The notes under the pieces are model-generated. The model was not told the DNA's origin. It searched no databases and saw nothing but the letters and a program-made list of their open reading frames with translations. Shown piece by piece: positions 33,713 to 42,760 of a stretch of 64,000 bases of DNA; position 1 is the first letter of the stretch; each line of letters starts with the position of its first letter. The DNA is taken from assembly GCF_001447995.1 (NCBI RefSeq), contig NZ_LDPE01000002.1, forward strand, positions 558,001 to 622,000, read 5' to 3'. Source of the stretch: Maribacter dokdonensis DSW-8 (lineage in GTDB: Bacteria; Bacteroidota; Bacteroidia; Flavobacteriales; Flavobacteriaceae). Made by a program: the position numbers and the translations under genes.

Positions 33713-34005
33713 TTAGAATTTATTATTTGCAATAAATCATTCTTTGGTATAACTCCAGATTGTCTCCATACCTGTTTGCCGTTTTTAAATAGGATCATGG
33801 TTGGCACACCTCTCACTTGATATTTAGATGCTAAGGTCTGATTTTTATCTACATCGATCTTTACTACCTTAATATCGTCACCCAAATCTTCTTTCACATC
33901 TTTAAGAATAGGGGCAAGAGTTTTGCATGGTCCGCACCAGTCTGCAAAAAAGTCTACTAATACTGGAATTTCCCCACCAATGATATCAGAAAATGATGCT
34001 TTCAT
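33709..34005 (-). CDS. trxA: Thioredoxin
   Basis: The 98-residue protein is a complete thioredoxin with active site WCGPCK (23-28) and the cis-Pro segment VRGVPTMILFKNG. There is no signal peptide, so it acts in the cytosol as a disulfide reductant. It is preceded by a DsbA-like gene in the same direction (35-base gap), which suggests a small redox operon. Confidence 0.93.
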   Translation of the reverse strand: MKASFSDIIGGEIPVLVDFFADWCGPCKTLAPILKDVKEDLGDDIKVVKIDVDKNQTLASKYQVRGVPTMILFKNGKQVWRQSGVIPKNDLLQIINSN

Positions 34006-34040
34006 ATCTTTAAGTTTTAATAATTAAATACTGTTTTAAA

Positions 34041-34730
34041 TTAGCAAATTCCGGTATTAGGGTCGCAACTATCACCGTTAGCTATGATTTTTAGAGGAGC
34101 AATTTGTTTAAAGGCTTCTAAAAATGCTTCTGGGGGTTGAGCTCCACTAATGCCATATTTATCGTTGATAATAAAAAAAGGAACACTGTTTACACCACGT
34201 TGTTGGTAGTGAGCTATTTCTTGTTTTACCGCATAAGCAATAGAGTCATCATTTATAATACGATTTGTTTTTTCTGCAGTCCAATCATATTCTGCCATAA
34301 TATTGCTCAGAACGTCAACATCGTTCAAATGAAGGTTCTCGTCAAAATAAGCTCTCATGAACCGTTCTTTCAAAGCATCTTTAAACCCTTCTTCTCCTGC
34401 TACATGTAAAAGCTGATGTAATGGCAAGGTGTTAACTGCTAACCACTCTTTTCCAAAGTTAAAATTAATACCTTCTGCTTTACCACTTTCTTCTAAGCGT
34501 TTGGTCATTTCCATGGGTCCGTCTAAACTTCCAAATTTATTGGTGAGATAGGTATCTCTATCCAGACCTTCTTTTGGTATACTGGGGTCTAACTGAAAAG
34601 GATGCCATTCTACTTCAATTTCGGTACCATCCCATTGTTTAATTGCACTTTCTAATCGCTTCTTTCCTACATAACACCAAGGGCAGGCTACATCAGAAAC
34701 TATATCTATTTTTATTTTATCGTTTTTCAT
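34041..34730 (-). CDS. DsbA-family oxidoreductase (FrnE-like)
   Basis: The 229-residue protein has a CPWC active site (16-19, VSDVACPWCYVGKKRLE) in a thioredoxin fold with helical insertion and the cis-Pro region GVNSVPFFIINDKYGISGAQPPE, the FrnE pattern. It lacks a signal peptide and so is cytosolic. FrnE-like proteins act as disulfide isomerases or polyketide-related oxidoreductases. It sits with thioredoxin in one transcription unit. Confidence 0.9.
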   Translation of the reverse strand: MKNDKIKIDIVSDVACPWCYVGKKRLESAIKQWDGTEIEVEWHPFQLDPSIPKEGLDRDTYLTNKFGSLDGPMEMTKRLEESGKAEGINFNFGKEWLAVNTLPLHQLLHVAGEEGFKDALKERFMRAYFDENLHLNDVDVLSNIMAEYDWTAEKTNRIINDDSIAYAVKQEIAHYQQRGVNSVPFFIINDKYGISGAQPPEAFLEAFKQIAPLKIIANGDSCDPNTGIC

Positions 34731-34815
34731 ATGTCTTTCTATTTTACTACATCTAATTGGTCGTAAATAGATGGTAAAACCTACATGTATTATGTTCTAA
34801 TGTATTTTAAAAAAT

Positions 34816-34845
34816 AAAGCCCTTTCAAAATTATGAAAGGGCTTT
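34816..34845 (-). terminator. Intrinsic terminator of the cytochrome c gene
   Basis: A perfect 12-bp stem (34816-34827 with 34834-34845) with a 6-base loop follows the cytochrome gene by about 24 bases. Reading leftwards it is followed by A, then a T-rich run. Confidence 0.82.
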
Positions 34846-34868
34846 AGATATATTAAGGTTGGCGTTTT

Positions 34869-35348
34869 TTATAACGTACGTAAGTATTCTGCTATATTAC
34901 GAGCCTCTTCTTCGTTTAAATTCTGATTTAGCATTATGGCATTATTGTATTCTTTCAATAATGCTTTGGCAATAGGGTCTTCTTTTAACATTTTATCTGG
35001 ATTGATGATCATGTTCATAACCCACTCAGGACTTCTACGCTCGTAAACCCCTTTTAACGCAGGTCCGATCATACGTTGTTCTGCCATATGACATGCAGTA
35101 CAGATAGCTTGAAATTTTTCTTTACCGGCAGCAGCCATATCTTCATTAACAGCATCGTCAAAAGTAACACTGGTTATAGGACCAACACCTTTATTATCTA
35201 AATCAACAGGCACACCTTCAGTTGCTGTTTCTTTTTTAGTTTCTTTTTTGGTCCTGTTCATTTCAAAACCTTCTTTTTTCTCTTCCTTCTTTTCACCACA
35301 ACTCATTATCATGGAGCCAAGAACTAATAAAGTGAATAATTTGCGCAT
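34869..35348 (-). CDS. Cytochrome c lipoprotein
   Basis: The 159-residue protein has a lipobox Cys17 (MIMSC), a Lys/Glu-rich linker and a class I cytochrome c domain with haem motif CTACH (83-87); Met139 is the likely distal ligand. It is expected to be periplasmic and lipid-anchored, carrying electrons in respiration. It stands alone with its own terminator. Confidence 0.9.
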   Translation of the reverse strand: MRKLFTLLVLGSMIMSCGEKKEEKKEGFEMNRTKKETKKETATEGVPVDLDNKGVGPITSVTFDDAVNEDMAAAGKEKFQAICTACHMAEQRMIGPALKGVYERRSPEWVMNMIINPDKMLKEDPIAKALLKEYNNAIMLNQNLNEEEARNIAEYLRTL

Positions 35349-35518
35349 ACGTTTACTAAATTTTAAGTGTTGTCTGTAAATTGAGCGACTAATATATGAA
35401 TTTTTACGTGTCTCAGTACCTTTTTAGAGTAGTTGTATGCTTGTTTTTAATCAATAAATGTAACAGGATAACAATTTATTATGGACTTATGATATTTATT
35501 GTGAGTACAAGTAAAATA

Positions 35519-36481
35519 TTAGGTGATGCTATCCAAGAATTCTAAAGTGCGTTTTTCTGAGTATGTAAAGTTGTTTTTTCCATAAAAACCCACATGCCCA
35601 CCATATTTGGGCATTTCTAGAAATATATTCTTGTTGTTTTTAGCAGTATTTATGGGATAACAATCTTTACCAAGAAAAGAATCGTTTAAGGCATTGATGA
35701 TTAGGGTAGGCACTTTTATATATTTTAGAAACTGTAAGCTGCTACTTTGTGTGTAGTAGTCCAAGGCATCTTTAAAACCATGTGCTCTACTGGTGTAGAT
35801 ATCATCAAAATCTTTAAGGGTTTTTATATTTTCAATATCGGTATTTGAAATATGATCAGGAAACAATTGCTGTTTTAGCTTCAGTTTTTGTATAAGGTTT
35901 CCCTTAAACCTTTTGGCGTATATTGCATTTTTAAACTGCAGTAATTGCTCTAGGGAATCTGCCAATTGGCAGGGTACAGATATAGCAACGGCACCTTTTA
36001 TGGTGTTAGGGACATCTCTTTTTTCCCCCAAATATTTAAGAAGAAGGTTACCGCCTAGGCTAAAGCCATGTAGATAAATGCTGTGGTATTCATCTAATTG
36101 AGTAATATGTGTTATCACCGATCGTAAATCATCTGTAGCGCCAGAATGATATGAGCGGTAGAGTTTATTGGTTGCACCGCTACACCCTCTTAGGTTTATA
36201 GCGCAAACATCATAACCAGCTTTAGACAATATCTTTGCGCTACCTTTTATATAGGCCCTTTTTGAGCTTCCTTCCAATCCATGAATAATAATGACCAGTT
36301 TTTTTGAAGGTGTTGAAGCATAGCTCCAATCTAAATCTAAAAAATCTGTATCGGGCAAATCAATACGAATTCGTATTTGCTCTAAATCATTAACTTTTCT
36401 AATTAACCCTGCATAAATAGTTGAAATATGCCCATTTTTAAAAAATAATGGCGGGTTATATGAAGAGTGTACTAAGGGCAT
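35519..36481 (-). CDS. Alpha/beta hydrolase (YheT-like)
   Basis: The 320-residue protein has the YheT-family layout: oxyanion HGLEGSSKR, nucleophile elbow HGFSLGGNL, and late Asp (NALNDSFLG) and His (GGHVGFYG). It is cytosolic with no signal. YheT-type hydrolases act on esters or lipids of unknown identity. It follows the nitronate monooxygenase gene by nine bases and is probably cotranscribed. Confidence 0.88.
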   Translation of the reverse strand: MPLVHSSYNPPLFFKNGHISTIYAGLIRKVNDLEQIRIRIDLPDTDFLDLDWSYASTPSKKLVIIIHGLEGSSKRAYIKGSAKILSKAGYDVCAINLRGCSGATNKLYRSYHSGATDDLRSVITHITQLDEYHSIYLHGFSLGGNLLLKYLGEKRDVPNTIKGAVAISVPCQLADSLEQLLQFKNAIYAKRFKGNLIQKLKLKQQLFPDHISNTDIENIKTLKDFDDIYTSRAHGFKDALDYYTQSSSLQFLKYIKVPTLIINALNDSFLGKDCYPINTAKNNKNIFLEMPKYGGHVGFYGKNNFTYSEKRTLEFLDSIT

Positions 36482-36490
36482 TTTCAGGTT

Positions 36491-37465
36491 TTACTTTGGG
36501 TATGTTTCTAGAACCTTTATCTGCTCTTCAATAGCATCTTTAAATTCAGTTTTAAGGTTGCCAACCAATTCTGCAACAGATGAAGAATCCTCTATAAGGG
36601 CAGAACCTTGACCTGCGGACCAAATGGTTTTCCATGCTTTCGCCTCGGTATCTAGCTCTTTGCCAAAATCAATCTTTACATCTTTTTTAAGGTCTTCTTC
36701 GGTAATACCTGCAGCTTTTAAACTAGCTGCTAAAAAATTGGCATGTACACCAGAAATAGATGCAGTGTAGACTACATCGCTTGCACCGGCATCAATAATC
36801 ATTTTACGATATTCTGGTGTGGCTTTACTTTCGGTAGTGTTGATAAAACGGGTTCCCATATAGGCTAGGTCCGCACCCATTTGTAAAGCAGAAGCTATGT
36901 CTCTACCAGTACTTATACAGCCCGAAAGAAGAATGGTTTTATTAAAGAATTTTTTTATTTCAGCAACAAATGGCATTGGGTTCAACGTACCAGCATGTCC
37001 ACCGGCACCAGCAGCTACAAGAATCAACCCATCTACACCTGCTTCGGCAGCTTTCTGGGCATGTCGTTTTTTAATGACATCATGAAAAACTAAACCGCCG
37101 TAACTATGAATGGCGTCAACAACTTGTGAAACAGCACCTAGAGAAGTGATAATCAATGGTACTTTATGTTTTACGCACAATTTAATGTCAGCTTCTAATC
37201 TTGGGTTTGTTGGGTGTACTATTAGGTTAACTCCAAAAGGAGCAGCTTTTTTTCCGGTTTCTTCCTCATAGGTTTTTAATGCAGACTTAATTTCTACTAA
37301 CCATTCTTCAAACCCTTCACTGGTTCTTTGGTTCAAGGCAGGAAAAGTACCAACAATTCCATTTTTACAACATTCAATAACCAGTTGTGGACCAGAAATT
37401 AAAAACATTGGTGCTGCAACAGCAGGAAGGGACAATTCTTTTATAAAACCAGGTTTATCAGCCAT
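36491..37465 (-). CDS. Nitronate monooxygenase-like flavoprotein
   Basis: The 324-residue FMN-dependent TIM-barrel protein has the 2-nitropropane dioxygenase family signatures AAPMFLISGPQLVIECCKNGIVG, GVNLIVHPTNPRLEAD, ILVAAGAGGHAG and ISTGRDIASALQMGADLAYMGTRF. It oxidises nitronates or acts as an NAD(P)H flavin oxidoreductase. It is the first gene of a leftward pair and is divergent from the thioesterase gene. Confidence 0.9.
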   Translation of the reverse strand: MADKPGFIKELSLPAVAAPMFLISGPQLVIECCKNGIVGTFPALNQRTSEGFEEWLVEIKSALKTYEEETGKKAAPFGVNLIVHPTNPRLEADIKLCVKHKVPLIITSLGAVSQVVDAIHSYGGLVFHDVIKKRHAQKAAEAGVDGLILVAAGAGGHAGTLNPMPFVAEIKKFFNKTILLSGCISTGRDIASALQMGADLAYMGTRFINTTESKATPEYRKMIIDAGASDVVYTASISGVHANFLAASLKAAGITEEDLKKDVKIDFGKELDTEAKAWKTIWSAGQGSALIEDSSSVAELVGNLKTEFKDAIEEQIKVLETYPK

Positions 37466-37587
37466 ATCGATGTGTTTTAGAACGTAATTTAAAAATAACT
37501 ATAAAAAACGGTGTTCTTTGTTTCTTAGGTTTCAAAACTATGTTATTTTTATGAAGTATTATGCATGCATAGCAAAAAATTATAAAT

Positions 37588-38061
37588 ATGTACTTTAAAG
37601 ATTTTGAAATAAGATGGAGTGATGTAGATGCAAATAGGCATTTAGCAAACTCGGCATATATTAATTTCATGAGTCATACCCGTATGGCTTTTTTAATTGA
37701 ACAAGGCTTTGATCATAAGACAATGGCAATTCATGAAATAGGACCAGTAGTTTTTTATGAACATGTATACTATTTTAAAGAGGCATTTCCTGGTAAGCCT
37801 ATAAAGGTTTCATTAGAAATTATGGGTTTAAGCGAAGATGGTAAGTTCTTTGAATTTCATCATAACTTCTATAACCATAAAGGAGAGAATATTGCAAGGT
37901 GTGAGATGATGGGTGCTTGGATAGATTTGAAAACCCGAAAACTGACTGGGTTAACAGAAGAATTATTAAATAAATTCAGTGAAATAGAAAAAGGAGAGCA
38001 TTTCAAAGTGCTTACAAAAGAAGACTCTAGAAAGTTCATGAAAATTCCTAAAAATTTATAG
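37588..38061 (+). CDS. Acyl-CoA thioesterase (hotdog fold)
   Basis: The 157-residue protein starts with the 4HBT hotdog pattern (EIRWSDVDANRHLANSAYINFM) containing the catalytic Asp region, followed by EQGFDHKTMAIHEIGPVVFYEHVYYFKEAFPG. It is expected to hydrolyse acyl-CoA or acyl-ACP thioesters in the cytosol. It is divergent from nitronate monooxygenase. Confidence 0.88.
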   Translation: MYFKDFEIRWSDVDANRHLANSAYINFMSHTRMAFLIEQGFDHKTMAIHEIGPVVFYEHVYYFKEAFPGKPIKVSLEIMGLSEDGKFFEFHHNFYNHKGENIARCEMMGAWIDLKTRKLTGLTEELLNKFSEIEKGEHFKVLTKEDSRKFMKIPKNL

Positions 38062-38168
38062 AATTTTCAAGCTTAAATAGCTTATTTTTAGTTGACCGAA
38101 ACAATTACAGTTGAGTTCCCCCCAAAAAGCTGTAGTTTTTAACGAACCAATAATCATGTATTTACTTT

Positions 38169-38786
38169 ATGGTTAGCCTACCAGAAGAAATATTTCAAGA
38201 AACATACGGGAGGGTAAAAAAATTGATCGTGACCAAAAAATTGGTTCCCGGTCAATTAATAACCGAGCATAGGTTATCTCATACATTAAATATTAAAGAC
38301 GATACCATACCGGTAGTATTGTTGCAGTTACGACAAGAAAGTTTGTTGGTGGGTAGTTTAGATAATGGTCTTACTGTAAGAGAATTGTCTGAACAGGAAA
38401 TTGCGGAAATGTTCGATTGTCGAATGGCAATTGAAACAATGACCGTTAAGCTTTTTACTCAAAATGCTTCTCAATCAAAAATCGACGATTTAAGAAATTT
38501 ATTGGTCCCCTTTGAAAAAGGACCACAAAATGCATATGTCTTTTATAAAATTGACAGATATTTTCATGAGTTTATTGCCAGAAATTGTGGAAATAGAACA
38601 TTGTATGAATTGTTTAAATCTGCAAAAATTTTACCTTTTATGGATTTAGTGGGGTTAAATAGACCTCTAAAAACAATTATGCAAGAACATTTGGACATAG
38701 TATCTGCCATGCATCAACGAGATGAGGAAAAAGCGGTAAGGAGTATAGCCGTTCATCTAGAAAACAGTAAGAGGTCACACCTTTAA
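38169..38786 (+). CDS. GntR-family regulator (FCD subfamily)
   Basis: The 205-residue protein has a short winged-helix region (about 8-70) and a C-terminal all-helical FCD ligand domain (about 75-200) with the metal-binding type motif DRYFHEFIARNCGN. The N-terminal DNA-binding domain matches GntR weakly (ITEHRLSHTLNIKDDTIPVVLLQLRQESLL). FCD regulators usually respond to organic acids. Its stop overlaps the convergent EamA gene by four bases. Confidence 0.8.
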   Translation: MVSLPEEIFQETYGRVKKLIVTKKLVPGQLITEHRLSHTLNIKDDTIPVVLLQLRQESLLVGSLDNGLTVRELSEQEIAEMFDCRMAIETMTVKLFTQNASQSKIDDLRNLLVPFEKGPQNAYVFYKIDRYFHEFIARNCGNRTLYELFKSAKILPFMDLVGLNRPLKTIMQEHLDIVSAMHQRDEEKAVRSIAVHLENSKRSHL

Positions 38787-39688
38787 TGTTCTTGAAGTTG
38801 TTGTTTTTTTGGTTTTTTACTGGATAGATAAACTCCAAGCAGTACAAAACATGCGGCAACAATTTTTACGGTAGTAATAGTATCTTGTCCAGTAAGTACC
38901 GCATAAGCAATACCCACCAAAGGTTGTACGTATACAAAGGCACTTAAGGTTGATGCCTTTAGTTGTGTTAGGGCAAATATGTTAAATAGATACGTACAAA
39001 AGGTAGTTCCTAAAATAACGAAGCCAATACCAAAATATGCTTCAAAAGGCAGTGTGCTCCACGATATATCCATAAATTCTTCAAAACCGAACGGTAGACA
39101 TATTAGTACCCCTAATGAGAAGAGCCACTTCATAAAGGTAAATGGGTGATATTTACAAATAAGCACTTTTACCAATACAAGATAAGAGCCATAAAACATA
39201 GAGTTCAGAAAAATCAAAAAATTGCCTAATGGAATATTAGGCGCATCTTGTCTAACTTCTGTAGCAAATAAGATTAGCCCTAAGGCACCTAGCAATCCTA
39301 TTACAATGCCAATAACTTTTCTGGCAGATATTTTTTCCTTTAAAATGATGGCTGATAAAATCAGTACTATAATTGGTGAAGTGGTAATGAGTACTGAACT
39401 ATTAATGGGAGTTGAAAGTGATAATCCTTTAAAAAATACTAACATATTCATTGCCATGCCCAATAGTGCACAGATGAGCATGCGTACATAATCTTTTGGA
39501 TCAATACGTTCTTTTGGTCCTAATGGAGAAATCAGCCAAAATAAAATGGCAGCACCTAAAACTCTTAAAATAATAAAACCAAAAGGTTGTACATAATGAG
39601 GCATTACCCCCTTTGCAATCGTATGGTTCAATGCATATATAGTAGTGGCACCAATGGCTGCAAGTATAGCTAGTAATCGCTTGTTCAC
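38783..39688 (-). CDS. EamA/DMT-superfamily transporter
   Basis: The 301-residue protein has ten predicted transmembrane helices arranged as two EamA repeats, with LAAIGATTIYALNHTIAKGV at the start and a basic KKPKKQQ tail. Members export amino acids, nucleosides or other small metabolites; the substrate is unknown. It overlaps the ArsC/Spx-like gene by four bases. Confidence 0.9.
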   Translation of the reverse strand: MNKRLLAILAAIGATTIYALNHTIAKGVMPHYVQPFGFIILRVLGAAILFWLISPLGPKERIDPKDYVRMLICALLGMAMNMLVFFKGLSLSTPINSSVLITTSPIIVLILSAIILKEKISARKVIGIVIGLLGALGLILFATEVRQDAPNIPLGNFLIFLNSMFYGSYLVLVKVLICKYHPFTFMKWLFSLGVLICLPFGFEEFMDISWSTLPFEAYFGIGFVILGTTFCTYLFNIFALTQLKASTLSAFVYVQPLVGIAYAVLTGQDTITTVKIVAACFVLLGVYLSSKKPKKQQLQEH

Positions 39689-40038
39689 GAATGTATTGCC
39701 TTTTTAGCGGCTTCAACCACTTTTTTACTGTTACCAATAAAAATTTGGTCGTCTACAATGATCACAGGTCTTTTTAGAAAAGTATATTGTTCTAGAATTA
39801 GACTTTTAAAGTCATCTTCTGAGAGCTCTTGTTCTTTTAAATTTCTCTCACGGTATAATACCGCTCTTTTACTAAATAATGCTTCGTAGCTGTTTGATAA
39901 GCTGTGCATTTGCTCTAATTGGTCATTAGTTATAGGCTGGGTTTTTATATCCTGCAGTTCAAAATCAACAAGGGGTTGTAGGTCTTTAATAATGCGTTGG
40001 CACGTAGAACAAGTGCTTAAGTGATATATTTTTTTCAT
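39685..40038 (-). CDS. ArsC/Spx-family thioredoxin-fold protein
   Basis: The 117-residue protein has the redox motif CSTC (10-13) and the ArsC-fold segments LFSKRAVLYRERNL and FLKRPVIIVDDQIFIGNS. The CxxC spacing is closer to Spx/YffB-like proteins than to classical arsenate reductase, so arsenate reduction is uncertain. It is cotranscribed with the downstream EamA gene. Confidence 0.85.
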   Translation of the reverse strand: MKKIYHLSTCSTCQRIIKDLQPLVDFELQDIKTQPITNDQLEQMHSLSNSYEALFSKRAVLYRERNLKEQELSEDDFKSLILEQYTFLKRPVIIVDDQIFIGNSKKVVEAAKKAIHS

Positions 40039-40156
40039 TTTAATGCTAGGCTTACTGGTAAGCAGTATTTAATATTGTTTTCAATAAAGGCTTTGGTACT
40101 GCAAAGAAACCCAAATAACATTAATTGTGCTATTTTTACTGGGTATTAAATGTGAA

Positions 40157-40621
40157 ATGATGACAGAGAATATTTTTCAGGTAATGTTGCAGAATCGTAG
40201 AAACTTACATGCGATATTGACAAAAACATCAAAAGATAAACTATTAAAAATTCCGAAAGGATTTAATAATAATGTGTATTGGAATATAGCGCATACCGTG
40301 ATTACTCAACAGATTCTGATTTATAAGTTCAGTGGACTTCAAATGCGCGTGCCAGATAATTTAGTGGATAAGTTCATGAAAGGTACAGTGCCCGATGGCA
40401 CAGCTTCTGATGAAGAGATGATGGTGATTGCGGATTTCTTAATATCTACGGCAGAATGGCTCATAGAAGATTACAATACGGAGCTATTTAAAACTTTTAA
40501 AGAGTATACCACGAGTGCAAGGGTGACACTGAAAAATGTTGATGATGCCATAGCTTTTAATTTATTTCATGAAGGGCTACATATAGGGCAAATATCATTG
40601 TTGTTAAAACATTTGGCCTAG
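40157..40621 (+). CDS. DinB-family (DUF664-like) protein
   Basis: From the chosen ATG the protein has 154 residues in a four-helix DinB fold with the three characteristic His positions: NIAHTVITQQ, and HEGLHIGQISLLL near the C-terminus. DinB-like proteins bind a divalent metal and often act as thiol-dependent transferases. A GTG ten codons upstream is rejected: a promoter-like TATTTTTA overlaps it. Confidence 0.85.
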   Translation: MMTENIFQVMLQNRRNLHAILTKTSKDKLLKIPKGFNNNVYWNIAHTVITQQILIYKFSGLQMRVPDNLVDKFMKGTVPDGTASDEEMMVIADFLISTAEWLIEDYNTELFKTFKEYTTSARVTLKNVDDAIAFNLFHEGLHIGQISLLLKHLA

Positions 40622-40623
40622 GG

Positions 40624-41361
40624 TTACTTGGGGTATTTTAAATAGGGATTTGCCTTGCTAAATGGAATCAACAAGGTTATTGGTCCGTCGGCAAAAGAAG
40701 CTATCTCGTAAGGTTCGTAAAACAACAACAGTCCGTCTTCTGTATATCCTATATTCGTAGGCAGGTAAAATTGTTCAGTTTCGAACATGAATCCCGTACT
40801 GTTTATGGAACCTTCCAAAGGAATATTTTCTTGTTTGCGAAAGAGCGATTCTGCAAAATGGGTGAATTCATCTAAGTCATGAAATAGATTTTCTTGATAT
40901 AATTCCGCACCTTCCAGTTTGTTGAAATTCAAAAATCTGTTGGTGCCATAGCCATGTGCCCCACCGGTATAGATATAGGAAATAAGATTAATGGTAATAA
41001 GCGTGTCGTTCTCAAAAGAGATGGCACCTTCAATTGTTGCTTCCCATGGGATTGATTCTTCCAAAAACTTGTTGCTTAACTCCTCATAATCTTTCAAAAA
41101 AGCATTTTTTGCTTCAACTAAATTTGTTGCATCGCTCTTCTCATCAAAATTCAATAGGGCTATAATTTCACCTTCCAAAGCAGCATTAATAGTTTTGCTA
41201 AGTTTTGTGTTCGCTGTCGCATGTGGTATTTCTATCTTGACTTTAGTGCAATTCTCGCAAGAATCGGAAGAAACGGTATAGGGTTCAAAGGGTAGATGGT
41301 TTTTATTGTTACAAGCAATAAGTAGCAGACCAAAAAGCAGGAACGAAAGCGTAGATTTCAT
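40624..41361 (-). CDS. DUF4163/DUF3298 domain lipoprotein
   Basis: From the chosen ATG (MKSTLSFLLFGLLLIAC) the protein has 245 residues, a lipobox Cys17 and the DUF3298 motif YTGGAHGYGTNRFLNFN; the C-terminal part carries the LYFEPYEIASFADGP type segment of RsiV-like anti-sigma sensor domains. Earlier in-frame ATGs exist because the 5' end holds a tandem duplication of six codons. It is probably periplasmic; its function is unknown. Confidence 0.83.
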   Translation of the reverse strand: MKSTLSFLLFGLLLIACNNKNHLPFEPYTVSSDSCENCTKVKIEIPHATANTKLSKTINAALEGEIIALLNFDEKSDATNLVEAKNAFLKDYEELSNKFLEESIPWEATIEGAISFENDTLITINLISYIYTGGAHGYGTNRFLNFNKLEGAELYQENLFHDLDEFTHFAESLFRKQENIPLEGSINSTGFMFETEQFYLPTNIGYTEDGLLLFYEPYEIASFADGPITLLIPFSKANPYLKYPK

Positions 41362-41385
41362 GTAAAATTTAGATTTCATGTAAAA
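41352..41385. repeat. Tandem duplication at the 5' end of the DUF3298 gene
   Basis: The 16-mer TAGATTTCATGTAAAA occurs at 41352-41367 and 41370-41385 (period 18). It repeats the start codon context in frame, giving two alternative ATGs. Confidence 0.85.
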
Positions 41386-41396
41386 ATACACCTTCA

Positions 41397-41427
41397 TTGT
41401 ATTCCCCAAAAGATAACGATACATTTG
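41397..41427 (+). promoter_or_regulatory. Promoter of the Cys/Met-metabolism PLP gene
   Basis: TTG (41397-41399), a 20-base spacer and TACATTTG (41420-41427) match the Bacteroidota consensus exactly. It places the transcript start just ahead of the ATG at 41446 and rules out the ATG at 41425. Confidence 0.75.
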
Positions 41428-41445
41428 TATGGTAAATACTTTACT

Positions 41446-42600
41446 ATGGCCTCCAAAGACTTAAAATTTAACACCAAGACCATACATGGTGGTCAAAAAC
41501 CCGATGCAGGTTATGGAGCGGTAATGCCTCCAATATATCAAACCTCAACTTATGCGCAAACTACACCTGGAGGGCATAAGGGGTATGAGTATTCACGAAG
41601 TGCAAACCCAACAAGAACGGCTTTAGAAAATTCATTGGCAAGTATTGAAGGGGGTACTCATGGTATGGCATTTGGCAGCGGATTGGCAGCGATAGATGCA
41701 GTTATAAAGTTGTTACAACCTGGTGATGAAGTAATTTCTACAAACGACCTTTATGGAGGATCATATAGAATTTTTAAGCGGATATTTGAAAATTTCGGAA
41801 TAGTTTTCCATTTCATAGGTATGCAGGGGGCAAATGCCGTTCAAGAAAAAATCAACTCGAAGACAAAATTGATTTGGGTAGAGACGCCTACAAACCCAAT
41901 GATGAATATTATCGATATTAAGGCTATAGCATCTTATACCATTGATGAGGATATTCTGTTGGCGGTAGACAATACCTTTGCGACCCCGTATTTACAAAAA
42001 CCGTTAGAACTGGGGGCAGATATCGTAATGCATTCGGCAACCAAATATTTGGGGGGACATAGCGATACGGTTGTAGGAGCGTTGGTGGTTAAGGACCAAG
42101 AATTAGCGGATAGATTGTACTTTATACAAAATGCCAGTGGAGCGGTTTGCGGGCCAATGGATAGTTTTTTGGTGTTAAGGGGAATTAAGACTTTGCATGT
42201 GCGTATGCAGCGTCATTGTGAAAATGGAAAAGCAATTGCCGAGTTCTTGTACAATAATGCAAAAATTGAGAAAGTATATTGGCCAGGTTTTGAACATCAT
42301 CCCAATCATAAGATTGCAAAAGAACAAATGAATGATTTTGGGGGAATGATTTCTTTTGTGCCTAAAGGCGGTAGTTATGAAGAGGCAATAAAGATCGTGG
42401 AAAGGTTACGGGTATTCACATTGGCCGAATCGTTAGGTGGTGTTGAAAGTTTGGTTGGTCACCCTGCGAGTATGACCCATGCAAGTATTCCGAAAGAAGA
42501 ACGACTAAAGAGTGGCATCGTAGATGCTTTGATAAGATTAAGCGTTGGTATAGAAGATGTTGATGATTTAATTGCAGATTTAGATCAAGCGATAGCATAA
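41446..42600 (+). CDS. metB: Cystathionine gamma-synthase/lyase family PLP enzyme
   Basis: The 384-residue protein is a Cys/Met-metabolism PLP enzyme: PLP-binding Lys200 in HSATKYLGGHSD, YSRSANPTR (49-57) and VDNTFATPYLQ. The sequence fits cystathionine gamma-synthase or gamma-lyase; the two cannot be separated by eye, so the symbol is provisional. The promoter sets the start at the MASKDLKFNT methionine. Glutamate dehydrogenase follows on the same strand with its own -7 box. Confidence 0.88.
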   Translation: MASKDLKFNTKTIHGGQKPDAGYGAVMPPIYQTSTYAQTTPGGHKGYEYSRSANPTRTALENSLASIEGGTHGMAFGSGLAAIDAVIKLLQPGDEVISTNDLYGGSYRIFKRIFENFGIVFHFIGMQGANAVQEKINSKTKLIWVETPTNPMMNIIDIKAIASYTIDEDILLAVDNTFATPYLQKPLELGADIVMHSATKYLGGHSDTVVGALVVKDQELADRLYFIQNASGAVCGPMDSFLVLRGIKTLHVRMQRHCENGKAIAEFLYNNAKIEKVYWPGFEHHPNHKIAKEQMNDFGGMISFVPKGGSYEEAIKIVERLRVFTLAESLGGVESLVGHPASMTHASIPKEERLKSGIVDALIRLSVGIEDVDDLIADLDQAIA

Positions 42601-42639
42601 TGGCCTAAATGTTAAATTAAATGCAGTAAGTTGAGGTAG

Positions 42640-42659
42640 TTTGTTGCTAAAACAACAAA
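42640..42659. repeat. Inverted repeat TTTGTTG-CAACAAA
   Basis: Seven-base arms are separated by CTAAAA and followed by ATTTTA. It may act as a weak terminator for the PLP gene or as an operator upstream of glutamate dehydrogenase. Confidence 0.4.
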
Positions 42660-42706
42660 TTTTATCGAATTTTAAAAAAATAAGCAATCAAATTACACAA
42701 ATAGCA

Positions 42707-42714
42707 TAATTTTG
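42707..42714 (+). promoter_or_regulatory. -7 box for gdhA
   Basis: TAATTTTG is an exact TAnnTTTG match, about 47 bases before the ATG; no TTG -33 is evident. Confidence 0.5.
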
Positions 42715-42760
42715 CCGTTATATTTTGAAATCAATAATTTAAATTAGTTCAAATAGCTTT

